Position numbers and translations under genes: made by a program. From positions 1-55,776 of the forward strand of contig WSYB01000022.1 of NCBI GenBank assembly GCA_009773645.1: a stretch of 55,776 nucleotides of DNA. Reading direction: 5' to 3'. The notes under the pieces are model-generated. The model did no database searches. It worked only from the letters and a program-made list of their open reading frames with translations, and was not told the origin of the DNA. Shown here piece by piece: positions 1 through 7,774 of the stretch. The DNA is from Geobacteraceae bacterium. GTDB taxonomy: Bacteria; Desulfobacterota; Desulfuromonadia; Geobacterales; Geobacteraceae. Numbering within the stretch: position 1 is the first letter of the stretch; each line of letters begins with the position of its first letter.

Positions 1-2
1 AA

Positions 3-311
3 GCCGACTCTTGCACCAAGCCCGGCAGCCTGGCAGCGCTATTACGTCGTGAGGGGCTTTATGCTTCCAACCTCAACACCTGGCGCCGCCAGCGGGATGA
101 AGGAAGCCTTGCGGCGCTTGCGCCCAAGCAGAGGGGCCGTAAAGCGTTAAAGCCCGATCCCATGGCCGTCGAGAACGAGCGACTGCGCAAGGAGAATACC
201 CGCCTTGCCAAGCGCCTTAAACAGGCCGAGTTGATCATCGATGTCCAAAAAAAAGTCTCACAGATCCTGGGGATCACCTTGGATACGCCACCAGAGAGCG
301 AGAGCGACTGA
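3..311 (+). CDS. IS3-family transposase OrfA, 5'-truncated by window edge
   Basis: The reading frame is open from the window edge and stops with TGA at 309-311, giving about 102 visible residues. The C-terminal half is a charged leucine/arginine-rich helix (ENERLRKENTRLAKRLKQ) typical of the IS3 OrfA leucine zipper, preceded by remains of a helix-turn-helix (GSLAALLRREGLYASNLNTW). OrfA binds the element ends and joins OrfB during transposition. Its stop codon overlaps the OrfB start (ATGA), so OrfB can be made by translational coupling. The N-terminus lies outside the window. Confidence 0.85.
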   Translation, partial: ADSCTKPGSLAALLRREGLYASNLNTWRRQRDEGSLAALAPKQRGRKALKPDPMAVENERLRKENTRLAKRLKQAELIIDVQKKVSQILGITLDTPPESESD

Positions 312-1309
312 TGGAAGCTGTCGAAATACTTGCCCCTGATGTGGGCACCGATCCTGCCTGTAAAGCCCTTGGTGTTTCCCGTGCCGGGCTGTATCGCAGG
401 CGCGCAATCAGCAAGACAGCACCGCGTGTACCCCAAAAGCGCCCTGCGCCGCCACGGACCCTGCTATCGGAGGAAAGGCAGTCGGTACTTGATACTCTGC
501 ATTCCGAGCGGTTTCAGGACAAGGCACCCCATGAAGTGTATGCAACGCTCTTGGACGAAGGGGCCTATCATTGCTCTATTCGGACAATGTACCGAATTCT
601 CGAAGAAAACGCCGAAGTCAAGGAACGGAGAAATCAGTTGCGGCATCCAGACTACAAAAAACCGGAGCTTCTGGCAACTGCCCCAAATCAAGTCTGGTCA
701 TGGGATATCACCAAGCTGCTGGGGCCTGAAAAATGGTCCTATTTTTACCTATATGTGATTCTCGATATCTTCAGCCGCTATGTGGTTGGCTGGATGGTTG
801 CAACCTGCGAATCATCGGAACTGGCCAAACGACTGTTCAAAGAAACGTGTGAGAAACAAGGCATCCAGAAAGGACAGTTAACGATCCACGCAGATCGCGG
901 CTCTTCCATGAAATCCAAGCCGGTAGCTTTTCTATTTGCTGATCTTGGGATTACCAAAACGCACTCAAGGCCACATACAAGCGACGACAACCCATATTCT
1001 GAATCCCAGTTCAAAACGTTGAAATATCGACCTGATTTCCCGGAAAGATTCGGCAGTATCGAAGACGCAAGGTCGTTCTGCCAAACATTCTTCCCTTGGT
1101 ACAACCAGGAACACAAACATTCCGGCATCAGCCTGCTTACACCTGAAGTGGTACATTACGGCAGAGCTGATAAAGTCATCAGATCAAGGCAGACCGTTCT
1201 GACTGCTGCTTATGAAGCCCACCCCGAACGCTTCGTCAGAAAAATGCCTTTACATAAACCATTACCGGAAGCGGCATGGATCAATCCGCCAAAACCGGCG
1301 ACGAGCTAA
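311..1309 (+). CDS. IS3-family transposase OrfB (DDE integrase)
   Basis: A 332-residue protein with an HTH_21-like N-terminal part and a retroviral-type integrase core. The DDE triad is visible: D in SWDITKL (about residue 138), D in HADRG (about 195) and E in NPYSESQFKTLKY (about 230). The ending (WYNQEHKHSGISLLTPEVVHYG) is the usual IS3 C-terminus. The start ATG overlaps the OrfA stop. The ORF looks intact, so the element may be active if its unseen left end is present. Confidence 0.93.
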   Translation: MEAVEILAPDVGTDPACKALGVSRAGLYRRRAISKTAPRVPQKRPAPPRTLLSEERQSVLDTLHSERFQDKAPHEVYATLLDEGAYHCSIRTMYRILEENAEVKERRNQLRHPDYKKPELLATAPNQVWSWDITKLLGPEKWSYFYLYVILDIFSRYVVGWMVATCESSELAKRLFKETCEKQGIQKGQLTIHADRGSSMKSKPVAFLFADLGITKTHSRPHTSDDNPYSESQFKTLKYRPDFPERFGSIEDARSFCQTFFPWYNQEHKHSGISLLTPEVVHYGRADKVIRSRQTVLTAAYEAHPERFVRKMPLHKPLPEAAWINPPKPATS

Positions 1310-1751
1310 AATTCGCTACACTAAATTCGCCAGGTAAGTGTCTCAAAGTCATTGACAGATTCCGAAATGTCGATCCGTAATATGGCTTATTTTCTATAAT
1401 ACATACGCCCTGCAGGTTTGGTTTTAGCAATACTATGTCTGGATATATTCCGGCGATGTCACCCTTTGTTGTAATCCGATCTGGATGGTTCGTCAGATCA
1501 AGTCCAAACCTCGAACCAATTAGCGGTAAGAACTCATCTGGCCCAGGTTCCAGTAATATCTCTCCCGCAATTTTCAACTTGGTAGAATTCTTGCGGGATT
1601 CGAACCACGGCCCACTATCTGATGGATCATCAATACAGGCAGTTATAGGTAAAATTGGTGTATGAACACGAAAGAACGATTCAATGCAGGGAGTCCATAG
1701 TTCAGATTCCTTCCCCGGATACTTATCTGTAAGGTAGGTCGCATTTTGCAT
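1281..1751 (-). pseudogene. PD-(D/E)xK nuclease-like gene truncated by IS3 insertion
   Basis: The ORF encodes 156 residues, but only about the first 131 appear native; the rest reads into the IS end. The native part holds a possible PD-(D/E)xK core: D104 in GIYPDIVLL, then E120-x-K122 in CIIENKP, a spacing common in restriction-type nucleases. The start ATG at 1751 has a clear AAGGAG site 8 bases upstream. Everything C-terminal to TFRN is probably lost. The family assignment rests on the short motif alone, so the function is uncertain; the truncation is better supported. Confidence 0.5.
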
Positions 1752-1793
1752 CTAATCTTTTCTCCTTTGTGGTTGCGTAACATTGTGGGAGCT

Positions 1794-1822
1794 GACCGGC
1801 CCGATTTATTAATTGGCCGGTC
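1794..1822. repeat. Inverted repeat GACCGGCC...GGCCGGTC
   Basis: A perfect 8-bp stem with a 13-base AT-rich loop, located 43 bases upstream of the truncated nuclease-like gene. There is no T-run on either side, so it is more likely an operator or mRNA leader structure than a terminator. Confidence 0.5.
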
Positions 1823-2003
1823 CTGCTTCCTGGTTGGCAACTTCACTATTCGTCTCGCTTCTGAAAAATGGAAAATGGAGACGCGACCCTTATACTCTCC
1901 TTTCGAAAAGGGGATGTAAGATTTGAAATCTTTTTAATATAGATATCATTCGGTGGCCATGCCATAAACTTAAACGTGATCGATGTAATTCTTCAAAATT
2001 GAC

Positions 2004-2030
2004 AAAAAAACGCCGCGGTTCCCCGCGGCG
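2004..2030 (-). terminator. Rho-independent terminator
   Basis: On the minus strand, a perfect 8-bp GC stem (CGCCGCGG, 4-base loop, CCGCGGCG) is followed directly by seven T. It lies about 185 bases downstream of the minus-strand XRE gene and probably ends that transcript. Confidence 0.85.
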
Positions 2031-2215
2031 CCTTATCATGGAATAATTTTCCCTGTCTGTTGGTGTACGTCTTCCGCACTTACATCTTTATCCGTAAATC
2101 CTTAGCCAAAGCCTATATATCTATAACCTTCTGATGGGGCCTTGGTAGCACGAGTTGTAATCTTTTTGAAAAGATTCTTAGAGAGGGTAGGGTGACTTTC
2201 TCGGAAAGGGCTGTG

Positions 2216-2572
2216 TTATTTTATCCTCTTATTGATGTTGCTGACCAGTTTCAAGAGGCAATTTCTCATCTCAATATTCTTAACTTTTCGGAAAGCCGAT
2301 AATAGCTCTTCTTCCTGCATGGTAGTTGTTACATGTTCAACAGGCTTCTGCGCGAAGAATTCACATACCGAGACCTTAAGTGTCTTGGCAATTTTTTGGA
2401 GTTTTATGATGTTGAGAGTTGTTTGTCCACTCTCGTATTTCTGCATCTGTTGCGAGGATACGCCTACCATCTCCGCCAGCTTCTCCTGCGATAGACCGGC
2501 ATTCTGTCTATACTTCCTAATTCTGCTCCCCAATTCAATCGAGTCAACCATATCATCCATAACGGACACCAT
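2216..2572 (-). CDS. XRE-family transcriptional regulator
   Basis: About 118 residues. A Cro/C1-type helix-turn-helix occupies roughly residues 15-70: LGSRIRKYRQNAGLSQEKLA, then GVSSQQMQKYESGQ and IIKLQKIAKTLKVSVCEFF. A short helical tail follows. The start is uncertain: a TTG at 2581 and ATG codons at 2572, 2560 and 2551 are in frame, and none has a strong ribosome site. Transcription runs away from the secreted-protein/RHS operon, so it may control itself or that operon; this is inferred from position only. A strong terminator follows. Confidence 0.85.
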   Translation of the reverse strand: MVSVMDDMVDSIELGSRIRKYRQNAGLSQEKLAEMVGVSSQQMQKYESGQTTLNIIKLQKIAKTLKVSVCEFFAQKPVEHVTTTMQEEELLSAFRKVKNIEMRNCLLKLVSNINKRIK

Positions 2573-2966
2573 CCCACGCAAAGATACATGTATGGTAAAT
2601 AGTTGACTACATATTCAAATTAGGTTAATAATGCGCTATTATCCCCTTATAATTAGGAAATAATTAAAATTTATTGAAAAGCTTACAAAAATATATATGA
2701 TAGGCATGCGGATTATCGGTTCATTGTTTAGTTTAAAGCGGAATACGGCCGCCAATCAGAGGGGGTACGAAAAACGGATGATCGGACCTCAATTTAGGTA
2801 AAAGTTTACATATGACAACTTTGTTTACATTACCCACAATCCATTGGGTAGTAAGCCTTTGCAGCTATTACCGTGGAATACACGTTTCCGCTTCCATCGT
2901 ATCAACATCTATTGCTTCCAGTCACAGCTTCTAACATACCTACTATGTGGAGGAGGGAGGTCTATC
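2573..2966. other. Divergent intergenic region upstream of the QW-repeat/RHS genes
   Basis: This 394-base AT-rich stretch lies between the divergent XRE regulator and the QW-repeat protein. An ORF frame extends upstream to 2844, but the ribosome site and signal peptide place the real start at 2967. A direct repeat of GTTTACAT (2804-2811, 2823-2830) is the only notable motif. No coding sequence is supported. Confidence 0.5.
2804..2830. promoter_or_regulatory. Direct repeat GTTTACAT x2, candidate regulator site
   Basis: Two identical octamers start 19 bases apart, roughly two helical turns, so they could be bound on one DNA face. They lie between the divergent XRE gene and the QW-repeat/RHS operon. 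No consensus is recognised; assignment to the XRE protein is a guess. Confidence 0.25.
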
Positions 2967-4523
2967 ATGTCTGTCTTGCAGCGCGCGGTTGCGGTAGTTG
3001 TAATGTGTGTTTTCGCCACGGGGGCGCTGGCGGCGACCACGGCTGAGATCGACCAGGCCCGCAACAAGGGGCTTGCCTGGCTCTTTTCCAACCAGAAGGG
3101 GGACGGGAGCTGGAAGGCCTCCTCCGGTCTGCAAAACCAACCCACCGCTGCGGCCCTGGAAGCGTACCTGAACGCCGGGGTTAAGCAGGGCTACTCTTTT
3201 GCTGCGGCCCAGGCGTGGCTTGGCAACGCGGAGGCACTCTCCACCGACAGCCTCTCCCGGCAGAGCATGGCACTCTACAAGTCAGGGGCCAGTGTGACCG
3301 CGCTCATGACCCGCCTGACCGCCATGCGTCACGGCCGCACCAAGAGTTGGGGGGCCTACGATCAGTACTACGGGAGCTTTCCCGACACCTCCCTGGCCAT
3401 GGACGCCATCACCATTACCGGCACCACCTATGCCGATACCGGCACCTCGCTCGGTTTCATCGGCGGCCGACAGAACGCCGACGGCGGCTGGTCATTCACA
3501 TCCGTTTACGGGGAACCAGGAACATCTGTCAGCCGGGTCATCCCCACCTCCCACAATATCGCCACCTTAAGCCGTTACAAAACCAAAGGATGGGTTGTAG
3601 ACACCAACATCACCAACGGCGTCAACTGGCTTGTCGCCCGCCAGAAGGCGGACGGCGGCTTTGCCGATGACACTGCCGCAACCTCAGGGAGCGCCTATGA
3701 GACGGCACTTGCATACCTTGCCCTTTCGGAGGCAAAGAAGGCAGGGAATGCCGCCGCCGTCGGCGCTCAGACGGTGATGGACAACGCCCAGAACTTTCTC
3801 ATCATCCAGCAGCAGGCGGACGGCAGTTGGGGGAGCGACCCCCTTCAGACCGCCCTTGCCCTGCAAACCCTCCCCGCAGCCACCCTCACGGACACCGATA
3901 AGGACGGCATCCCCGACCTGGTGGAGACAGTGCTCCTCACTAATCCCAATATCGCCGACACCCGTGGATTTGCCAAGGGGAACGGCCAGAGCGTCTCCGG
4001 CGTCACCGCGCCCATCTTGCTCGCCTCGGCGACGGTAAAACGCTTCTTCTCCACGACCCTGACCGCCAGCGGAGGAACGCCGCCCTATACCTGGGGCTTG
4101 ATGTCGGGGAGCCTGCCGGACGGGCTCGCTCTCACCGCCGCAACCGGCGCCGTGAGCGGCACACCGACCGCCATGGGGAGCTTCAATTTCATCTACAAAG
4201 TGACCGACACGGTCGGCTCCAGCACCACCACGACCGGACAGATTGCTGTCAGCAAGTCTGCGGTCAGAAGCAAATATCCCGTCATCACCTACTTCGGGAC
4301 CCTTCAGGCCGCCTATAACGCCCAGCCGGACGGCGGCACCGCCACCGTCGAGGCCATGGACACCAGTTGGAGCGAAGACATTACCTTCGACAGGAATGTC
4401 ACGGTGACCATCAAAGGAGGGTACGACGACGCCTTCACCAGCCAGCCCGGCATCACCACCCTGCAGGGTATCCTCACCATCTCCGGCGGCACCGTGACCA
4501 TTGATAATCTTGCCATTCAATAA
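2967..4523 (+). CDS. Secreted QW-repeat (alpha/alpha toroid) protein with Ig-like domain
   Basis: 518 residues from ATG 2967, chosen for its strong GGAGGAGGGAGG site and a clean Sec signal peptide (VAVVVMCVFATGALA). Four QxxDGxW/F motifs follow (QKGDGSW, QNADGGW, QKADGGF, QQADGSW), the hallmark of the terpenoid cyclase/prenyltransferase alpha-toroid fold. No cyclase DxDD motif is seen, so a structural or binding role is more likely than cyclisation. Next come an acidic calcium-type repeat (DTDKDGIPDLVE), a putative Ig/PIG domain (GGTPPYTWGL...PDGLAL...GTPT) and a short beta-helix-like C-terminus. It ends two bases before the RHS frame and is probably co-transcribed with it. Confidence 0.82.
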   Translation: MSVLQRAVAVVVMCVFATGALAATTAEIDQARNKGLAWLFSNQKGDGSWKASSGLQNQPTAAALEAYLNAGVKQGYSFAAAQAWLGNAEALSTDSLSRQSMALYKSGASVTALMTRLTAMRHGRTKSWGAYDQYYGSFPDTSLAMDAITITGTTYADTGTSLGFIGGRQNADGGWSFTSVYGEPGTSVSRVIPTSHNIATLSRYKTKGWVVDTNITNGVNWLVARQKADGGFADDTAATSGSAYETALAYLALSEAKKAGNAAAVGAQTVMDNAQNFLIIQQQADGSWGSDPLQTALALQTLPAATLTDTDKDGIPDLVETVLLTNPNIADTRGFAKGNGQSVSGVTAPILLASATVKRFFSTTLTASGGTPPYTWGLMSGSLPDGLALTAATGAVSGTPTAMGSFNFIYKVTDTVGSSTTTTGQIAVSKSAVRSKYPVITYFGTLQAAYNAQPDGGTATVEAMDTSWSEDITFDRNVTVTIKGGYDDAFTSQPGITTLQGILTISGGTVTIDNLAIQ

Positions 4524-4555
4524 ATATGAAGATAAAGGGAATCGGGGGGACTGTT

Positions 4556-7500
4556 ATGACCTTGCAAGCTTTGCTTTTAAAACGTGGAGGGATTCTCATT
4601 TGCTCCGTTGTGGCGGCTTTGAACTTTTCTGCCGCCACCACCTTTGCCGCCCACCGCGACCCCGCGCCGATACCGGACGAGGTAGTCGAACGGCTGGCCA
4701 ATAATCGGCAAGGGGGAGATGATCCGTTAGCTTTGGCGCTTGGCCGCCACCTGGACGAGGCAACGGAACTCCTCCGGCAGATGGAGGACGAGGACAACAG
4801 GCCGGTTTCTTCCGACTCAGTTGTGGCAACTAAACGGATGCTTCTGGCCGCCAAGGGAAACGAACTTACCACCCTGCGGAGCGAAATACGCGCAAAGCTT
4901 GCGGAAACAAGGGGACGCCTCGTTTCCCTGGGGTTTATCGAGAAGGTCAGAGAATGGGATGCGCTTCGCTTGCAGGTGGAGGAGAGGTTCGAGCGGATAA
5001 CACGGGCGCTTGCGGAGGTTAAAGACGCCCCTGACAAGAGATTAAGGGGAAAGGCCGCAGCCTCGGCCCGCCGGGAACTCCACGACCTCCACGGGAAGGT
5101 GAAGGAGCGGGAACAGTCCCTGGGGGATACCCCCCTTCCCACCTGGAAACAGGACGAACGGTCGATTCAATTGCCCGACTATGACCATGCCGCACCCCCT
5201 GTCTATCTCCTCTCCCAGCCGCGCACCCTCAACAACCTCTACGCCTTCAGCGGCAATACCCTTCTGGCCGCACTTCCCGACCCCGTACCGAGCGAGGCGC
5301 TCAGTTGCGGCTACACCGCCGCCGACCTGGGGGAAAGCCAGGAGGTGAAACTCACCCCGGAGATAAAGGCGCTTGCGGAACAGCTCGGCTACTCGCCGGC
5401 GAGAATCTTCGAGTACGTCGCCAATGAAATCAGGTTCGAGCCCTACTACGGCTCCCTCAAGGGGGCAACGGGGACCCTCGTCGCCAAGGGGGGAAACGCC
5501 ACCGACCAGGCTTCGCTCCTCATCGCCCTTCTGCGTGCCGCCAACATCCCGTCCCGTTATGTCAAGGGGACCGCCAATTTTGTCAACGACCCGCGCATTC
5601 AGCGCTGGGTCGGCGCCAAGAGCTATACCGCGGCTGCCAATATCCTCGGCATGGGGGGGATCCCCTATGCCTTCGATTCGGCGACCAGCACCGTGCAGTT
5701 CACCCACGTCTGGGTGGAGGCATGCGTTCCTTATGCCCATTACCGGGGCGCCCGGCTCGACAACGCCGGCCACCGCTGGATTCCCTTAGACCCGAGCTTC
5801 AAGGACAAGAGCTACCAAGCGGGTATCACCACCAGCGTCAACTTCGACTACACGAACTACCTCGCCGCCCGTACCAACACCCTTCCCTTCGAGGCGTACG
5901 AACAGCAGGTGGAAAGCGCGATCAAGACGCTTGCCCCCTATTACAATAACAACACCCTGGAGGATGTCCCGTATGCTGGGCGGCAAATTCTGCGCCGGGT
6001 GGACATCCTCCCCGCCTCGCCCCCCTACGAGATTGTCAACTTTGGCGCCTGGGGCGGCGGGATAACCACCTCCGACACGGCGGAGGTGCCCGATATTCAC
6101 CGCAACAAGTTCACTGTAATCGCCATGAACAGTGCGGGCACGACCCTTGCCACCACAACCCTCTCTCTCCCCGAGACGGCCCTTTCCCGCACGACCCTTT
6201 CCTTCAAGGGGGCCACAACCGCCGACCAGACCGCCCTCGACGCCTGGAGAAACGACAACAATCTCAACTCGGCGATCCCCTGCACCATCAACGTAGTCCC
6301 GGTCATCAAGAGCGAAGGGGTAGATAAGGCCGTGGGAACTTCTTCCGTGGGGCTCTGCACGATCGACAACCAACTAACCCTCACCGTCTCCCTGGCTGAG
6401 CTTACAACACCCACCCTCAATTCCATCACTTACAGGAACATCGGCGCGGCCAACTACCATGCCCTCCAGGCCTATGCCTTCCAGACCTCCGACCGTCTCC
6501 TTTCCGAGCGGAGCAAACGGCTCCTGGACACTGTCCGGGCCACGGCTAACCCCAACACCAACCAGGAGGAGACCGAAGGGGAGTTTCTCCATTTAGTGGG
6601 GCTCAAATATATGCGTTATGCGAGTGATTCCCTCAAGCGCATAGGCGAGTTGGACGGCGGTTCCGGCGAGAGCGGCAACAACCTGGGGTTGACCACCGCC
6701 CGGATGAAGGTGCAGTACCTCTTTGACCTCCCCTTCGCCGTCAACCGTGAGGGGTTCCTGGTGGATATGCCGGGGTTGCTCTGCCGCAACCGCGACCTCT
6801 CCACCGGCGGCGCAATCTGGAAAACCTTCAAGCTCTCCGGCTACGCCGCTTCGGCGTACGAGTCCTACATCTGGCAGGAGAACTCACGCCTCGACGCGGT
6901 TTCCACTGTCCGGGGGCTCCAGTTCGCCAAGGAGAGCGGCATCGAGATTCTGACCCTCACCAGCGCCAACTGGGCGGCCAACAGCTCGAAGTTTACCACC
7001 AACGCCAATTCGGCCCTCAACTATGCCCAGTCTCAGGTCGATTCCATCAAGACCAGCTACATCGACCAGGGGTACACCGTCACCATCCCGAGGAGTCTGA
7101 TTCAGTACCAGAACTGGAAGGGGGCCGTTTATGTGGCGGAGAAGAACAACATCTCCGTTGATGGTACGGCCAGGGCCACCTATGCCATCGGCCAGTACGC
7201 CGGGGGATACACGGTTTCAACCCCGGTCTCATACAGTTATAATCCGAGCATCGACACAGGCTACGTGCAGGCCAGCTTCGGTCCGACCTCCGGCACCCCG
7301 CCTCTCTCGGCAGGAAACGGCGCCGTCGGTCCCGGCTTCACCCCTTACAACCCCTTTGAAGGGGACCCGGTCAACATGGTCACAGGCAACATGTACCACA
7401 CCGAGCGAGACCTTGCCGTCAAGGGACGCGGCGGCCTCCCCATCGTCTTCGAGCGCGCCTACAACAGCAGAAACGCCCAGGACGGCCCGCTGGGCTTCGG

Positions 7501-7774
7501 CTGGACCCACAGCTTCAACCACTACCTCTCCTTCAAGGACGATAACTACAACGGTACGGGTGATGCCGCCGACACGGACGGGATCACCTCGGCGGTCTCC
7601 TGGACCGATGGCACCGGCTCCGAAAAGTTCAGGTGGCCGGGAATGGCAGCGGGGTGCCCGTGGGGAGCGCCTTCACCCCGCCCAAGGGGTTCTTCTTCCA
7701 GATGTCACGCAACGGAGACGGCACTTACACCGTCCGCGAGAAGAACGGCCTCACCTATACCTTTGAAAACGTAG
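4556..7774 (+). CDS. RHS/YD-repeat protein, N-terminal part (before frameshift)
   Basis: The start is placed at ATG 4556 (GGGGGGAC site) with an export signal (GILICSVVAALNFSAATTFA); the frame itself opens at 4526. After a helical region comes a transglutaminase-like domain (about 5340-5800) with THVWVEA and the IPLDPSF Asp, but the usual Cys position is Ala (GNATDQASLL), so it should be catalytically dead. The RHS entry motif DPVNMVTGNMYHTERDL (about 7363) begins the shell domain. The frame is sensible to about 7633 and then becomes Pro/Arg/Ser nonsense until 7774, while the next frame continues the same protein. Restoring one base gives a single protein of about 2389 residues. Confidence 0.85.
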   Translation: MTLQALLLKRGGILICSVVAALNFSAATTFAAHRDPAPIPDEVVERLANNRQGGDDPLALALGRHLDEATELLRQMEDEDNRPVSSDSVVATKRMLLAAKGNELTTLRSEIRAKLAETRGRLVSLGFIEKVREWDALRLQVEERFERITRALAEVKDAPDKRLRGKAAASARRELHDLHGKVKEREQSLGDTPLPTWKQDERSIQLPDYDHAAPPVYLLSQPRTLNNLYAFSGNTLLAALPDPVPSEALSCGYTAADLGESQEVKLTPEIKALAEQLGYSPARIFEYVANEIRFEPYYGSLKGATGTLVAKGGNATDQASLLIALLRAANIPSRYVKGTANFVNDPRIQRWVGAKSYTAAANILGMGGIPYAFDSATSTVQFTHVWVEACVPYAHYRGARLDNAGHRWIPLDPSFKDKSYQAGITTSVNFDYTNYLAARTNTLPFEAYEQQVESAIKTLAPYYNNNTLEDVPYAGRQILRRVDILPASPPYEIVNFGAWGGGITTSDTAEVPDIHRNKFTVIAMNSAGTTLATTTLSLPETALSRTTLSFKGATTADQTALDAWRNDNNLNSAIPCTINVVPVIKSEGVDKAVGTSSVGLCTIDNQLTLTVSLAELTTPTLNSITYRNIGAANYHALQAYAFQTSDRLLSERSKRLLDTVRATANPNTNQEETEGEFLHLVGLKYMRYASDSLKRIGELDGGSGESGNNLGLTTARMKVQYLFDLPFAVNREGFLVDMPGLLCRNRDLSTGGAIWKTFKLSGYAASAYESYIWQENSRLDAVSTVRGLQFAKESGIEILTLTSANWAANSSKFTTNANSALNYAQSQVDSIKTSYIDQGYTVTIPRSLIQYQNWKGAVYVAEKNNISVDGTARATYAIGQYAGGYTVSTPVSYSYNPSIDTGYVQASFGPTSGTPPLSAGNGAVGPGFTPYNPFEGDPVNMVTGNMYHTERDLAVKGRGGLPIVFERAYNSRNAQDGPLGFGWTHSFNHYLSFKDDNYNGTGDAADTDGITSAVSWTDGTGSEKFRWPGMAAGCPWGAPSPRPRGSSSRCHATETALTPSARRTASPIPLKT

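Larger units (their letters stand above)
1..1357 (+). mobile_element. IS3-family insertion sequence, left end outside window
   Basis: It comprises orfA (cut by the window) and orfB. The right boundary is inferred, not seen as a paired repeat: read on the minus strand, TGTCAATGACTTTGAGACAC begins at 1357 with the TG expected at IS3 termini, and it coincides with the point where the neighbouring minus-strand protein loses plausible sequence. A short internal duplication (GCGAATTT twice, about 1310-1330) lies just inside. The left inverted repeat is needed to fix the edge exactly. Confidence 0.7.
1752..2215. other. Intergenic region, no gene recognised
   Basis: This 464-base stretch between the truncated nuclease-like gene and the XRE regulator is AT-rich and has no convincing ORF. 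It contains an 8-bp dyad (1794-1822) and a minus-strand terminator (2004-2030). The left part should hold the promoter of the truncated gene. Confidence 0.6.

Noticed and set aside
2967-4523. Squalene-hopene cyclase
   Set aside because: QW motifs are present, but no DxDD catalytic motif is seen, the protein is exported and carries an Ig domain.
7625-7640. Programmed frameshift in the RHS gene
   Set aside because: No slippery heptamer or downstream structure is seen; mutation or sequencing error is simpler.
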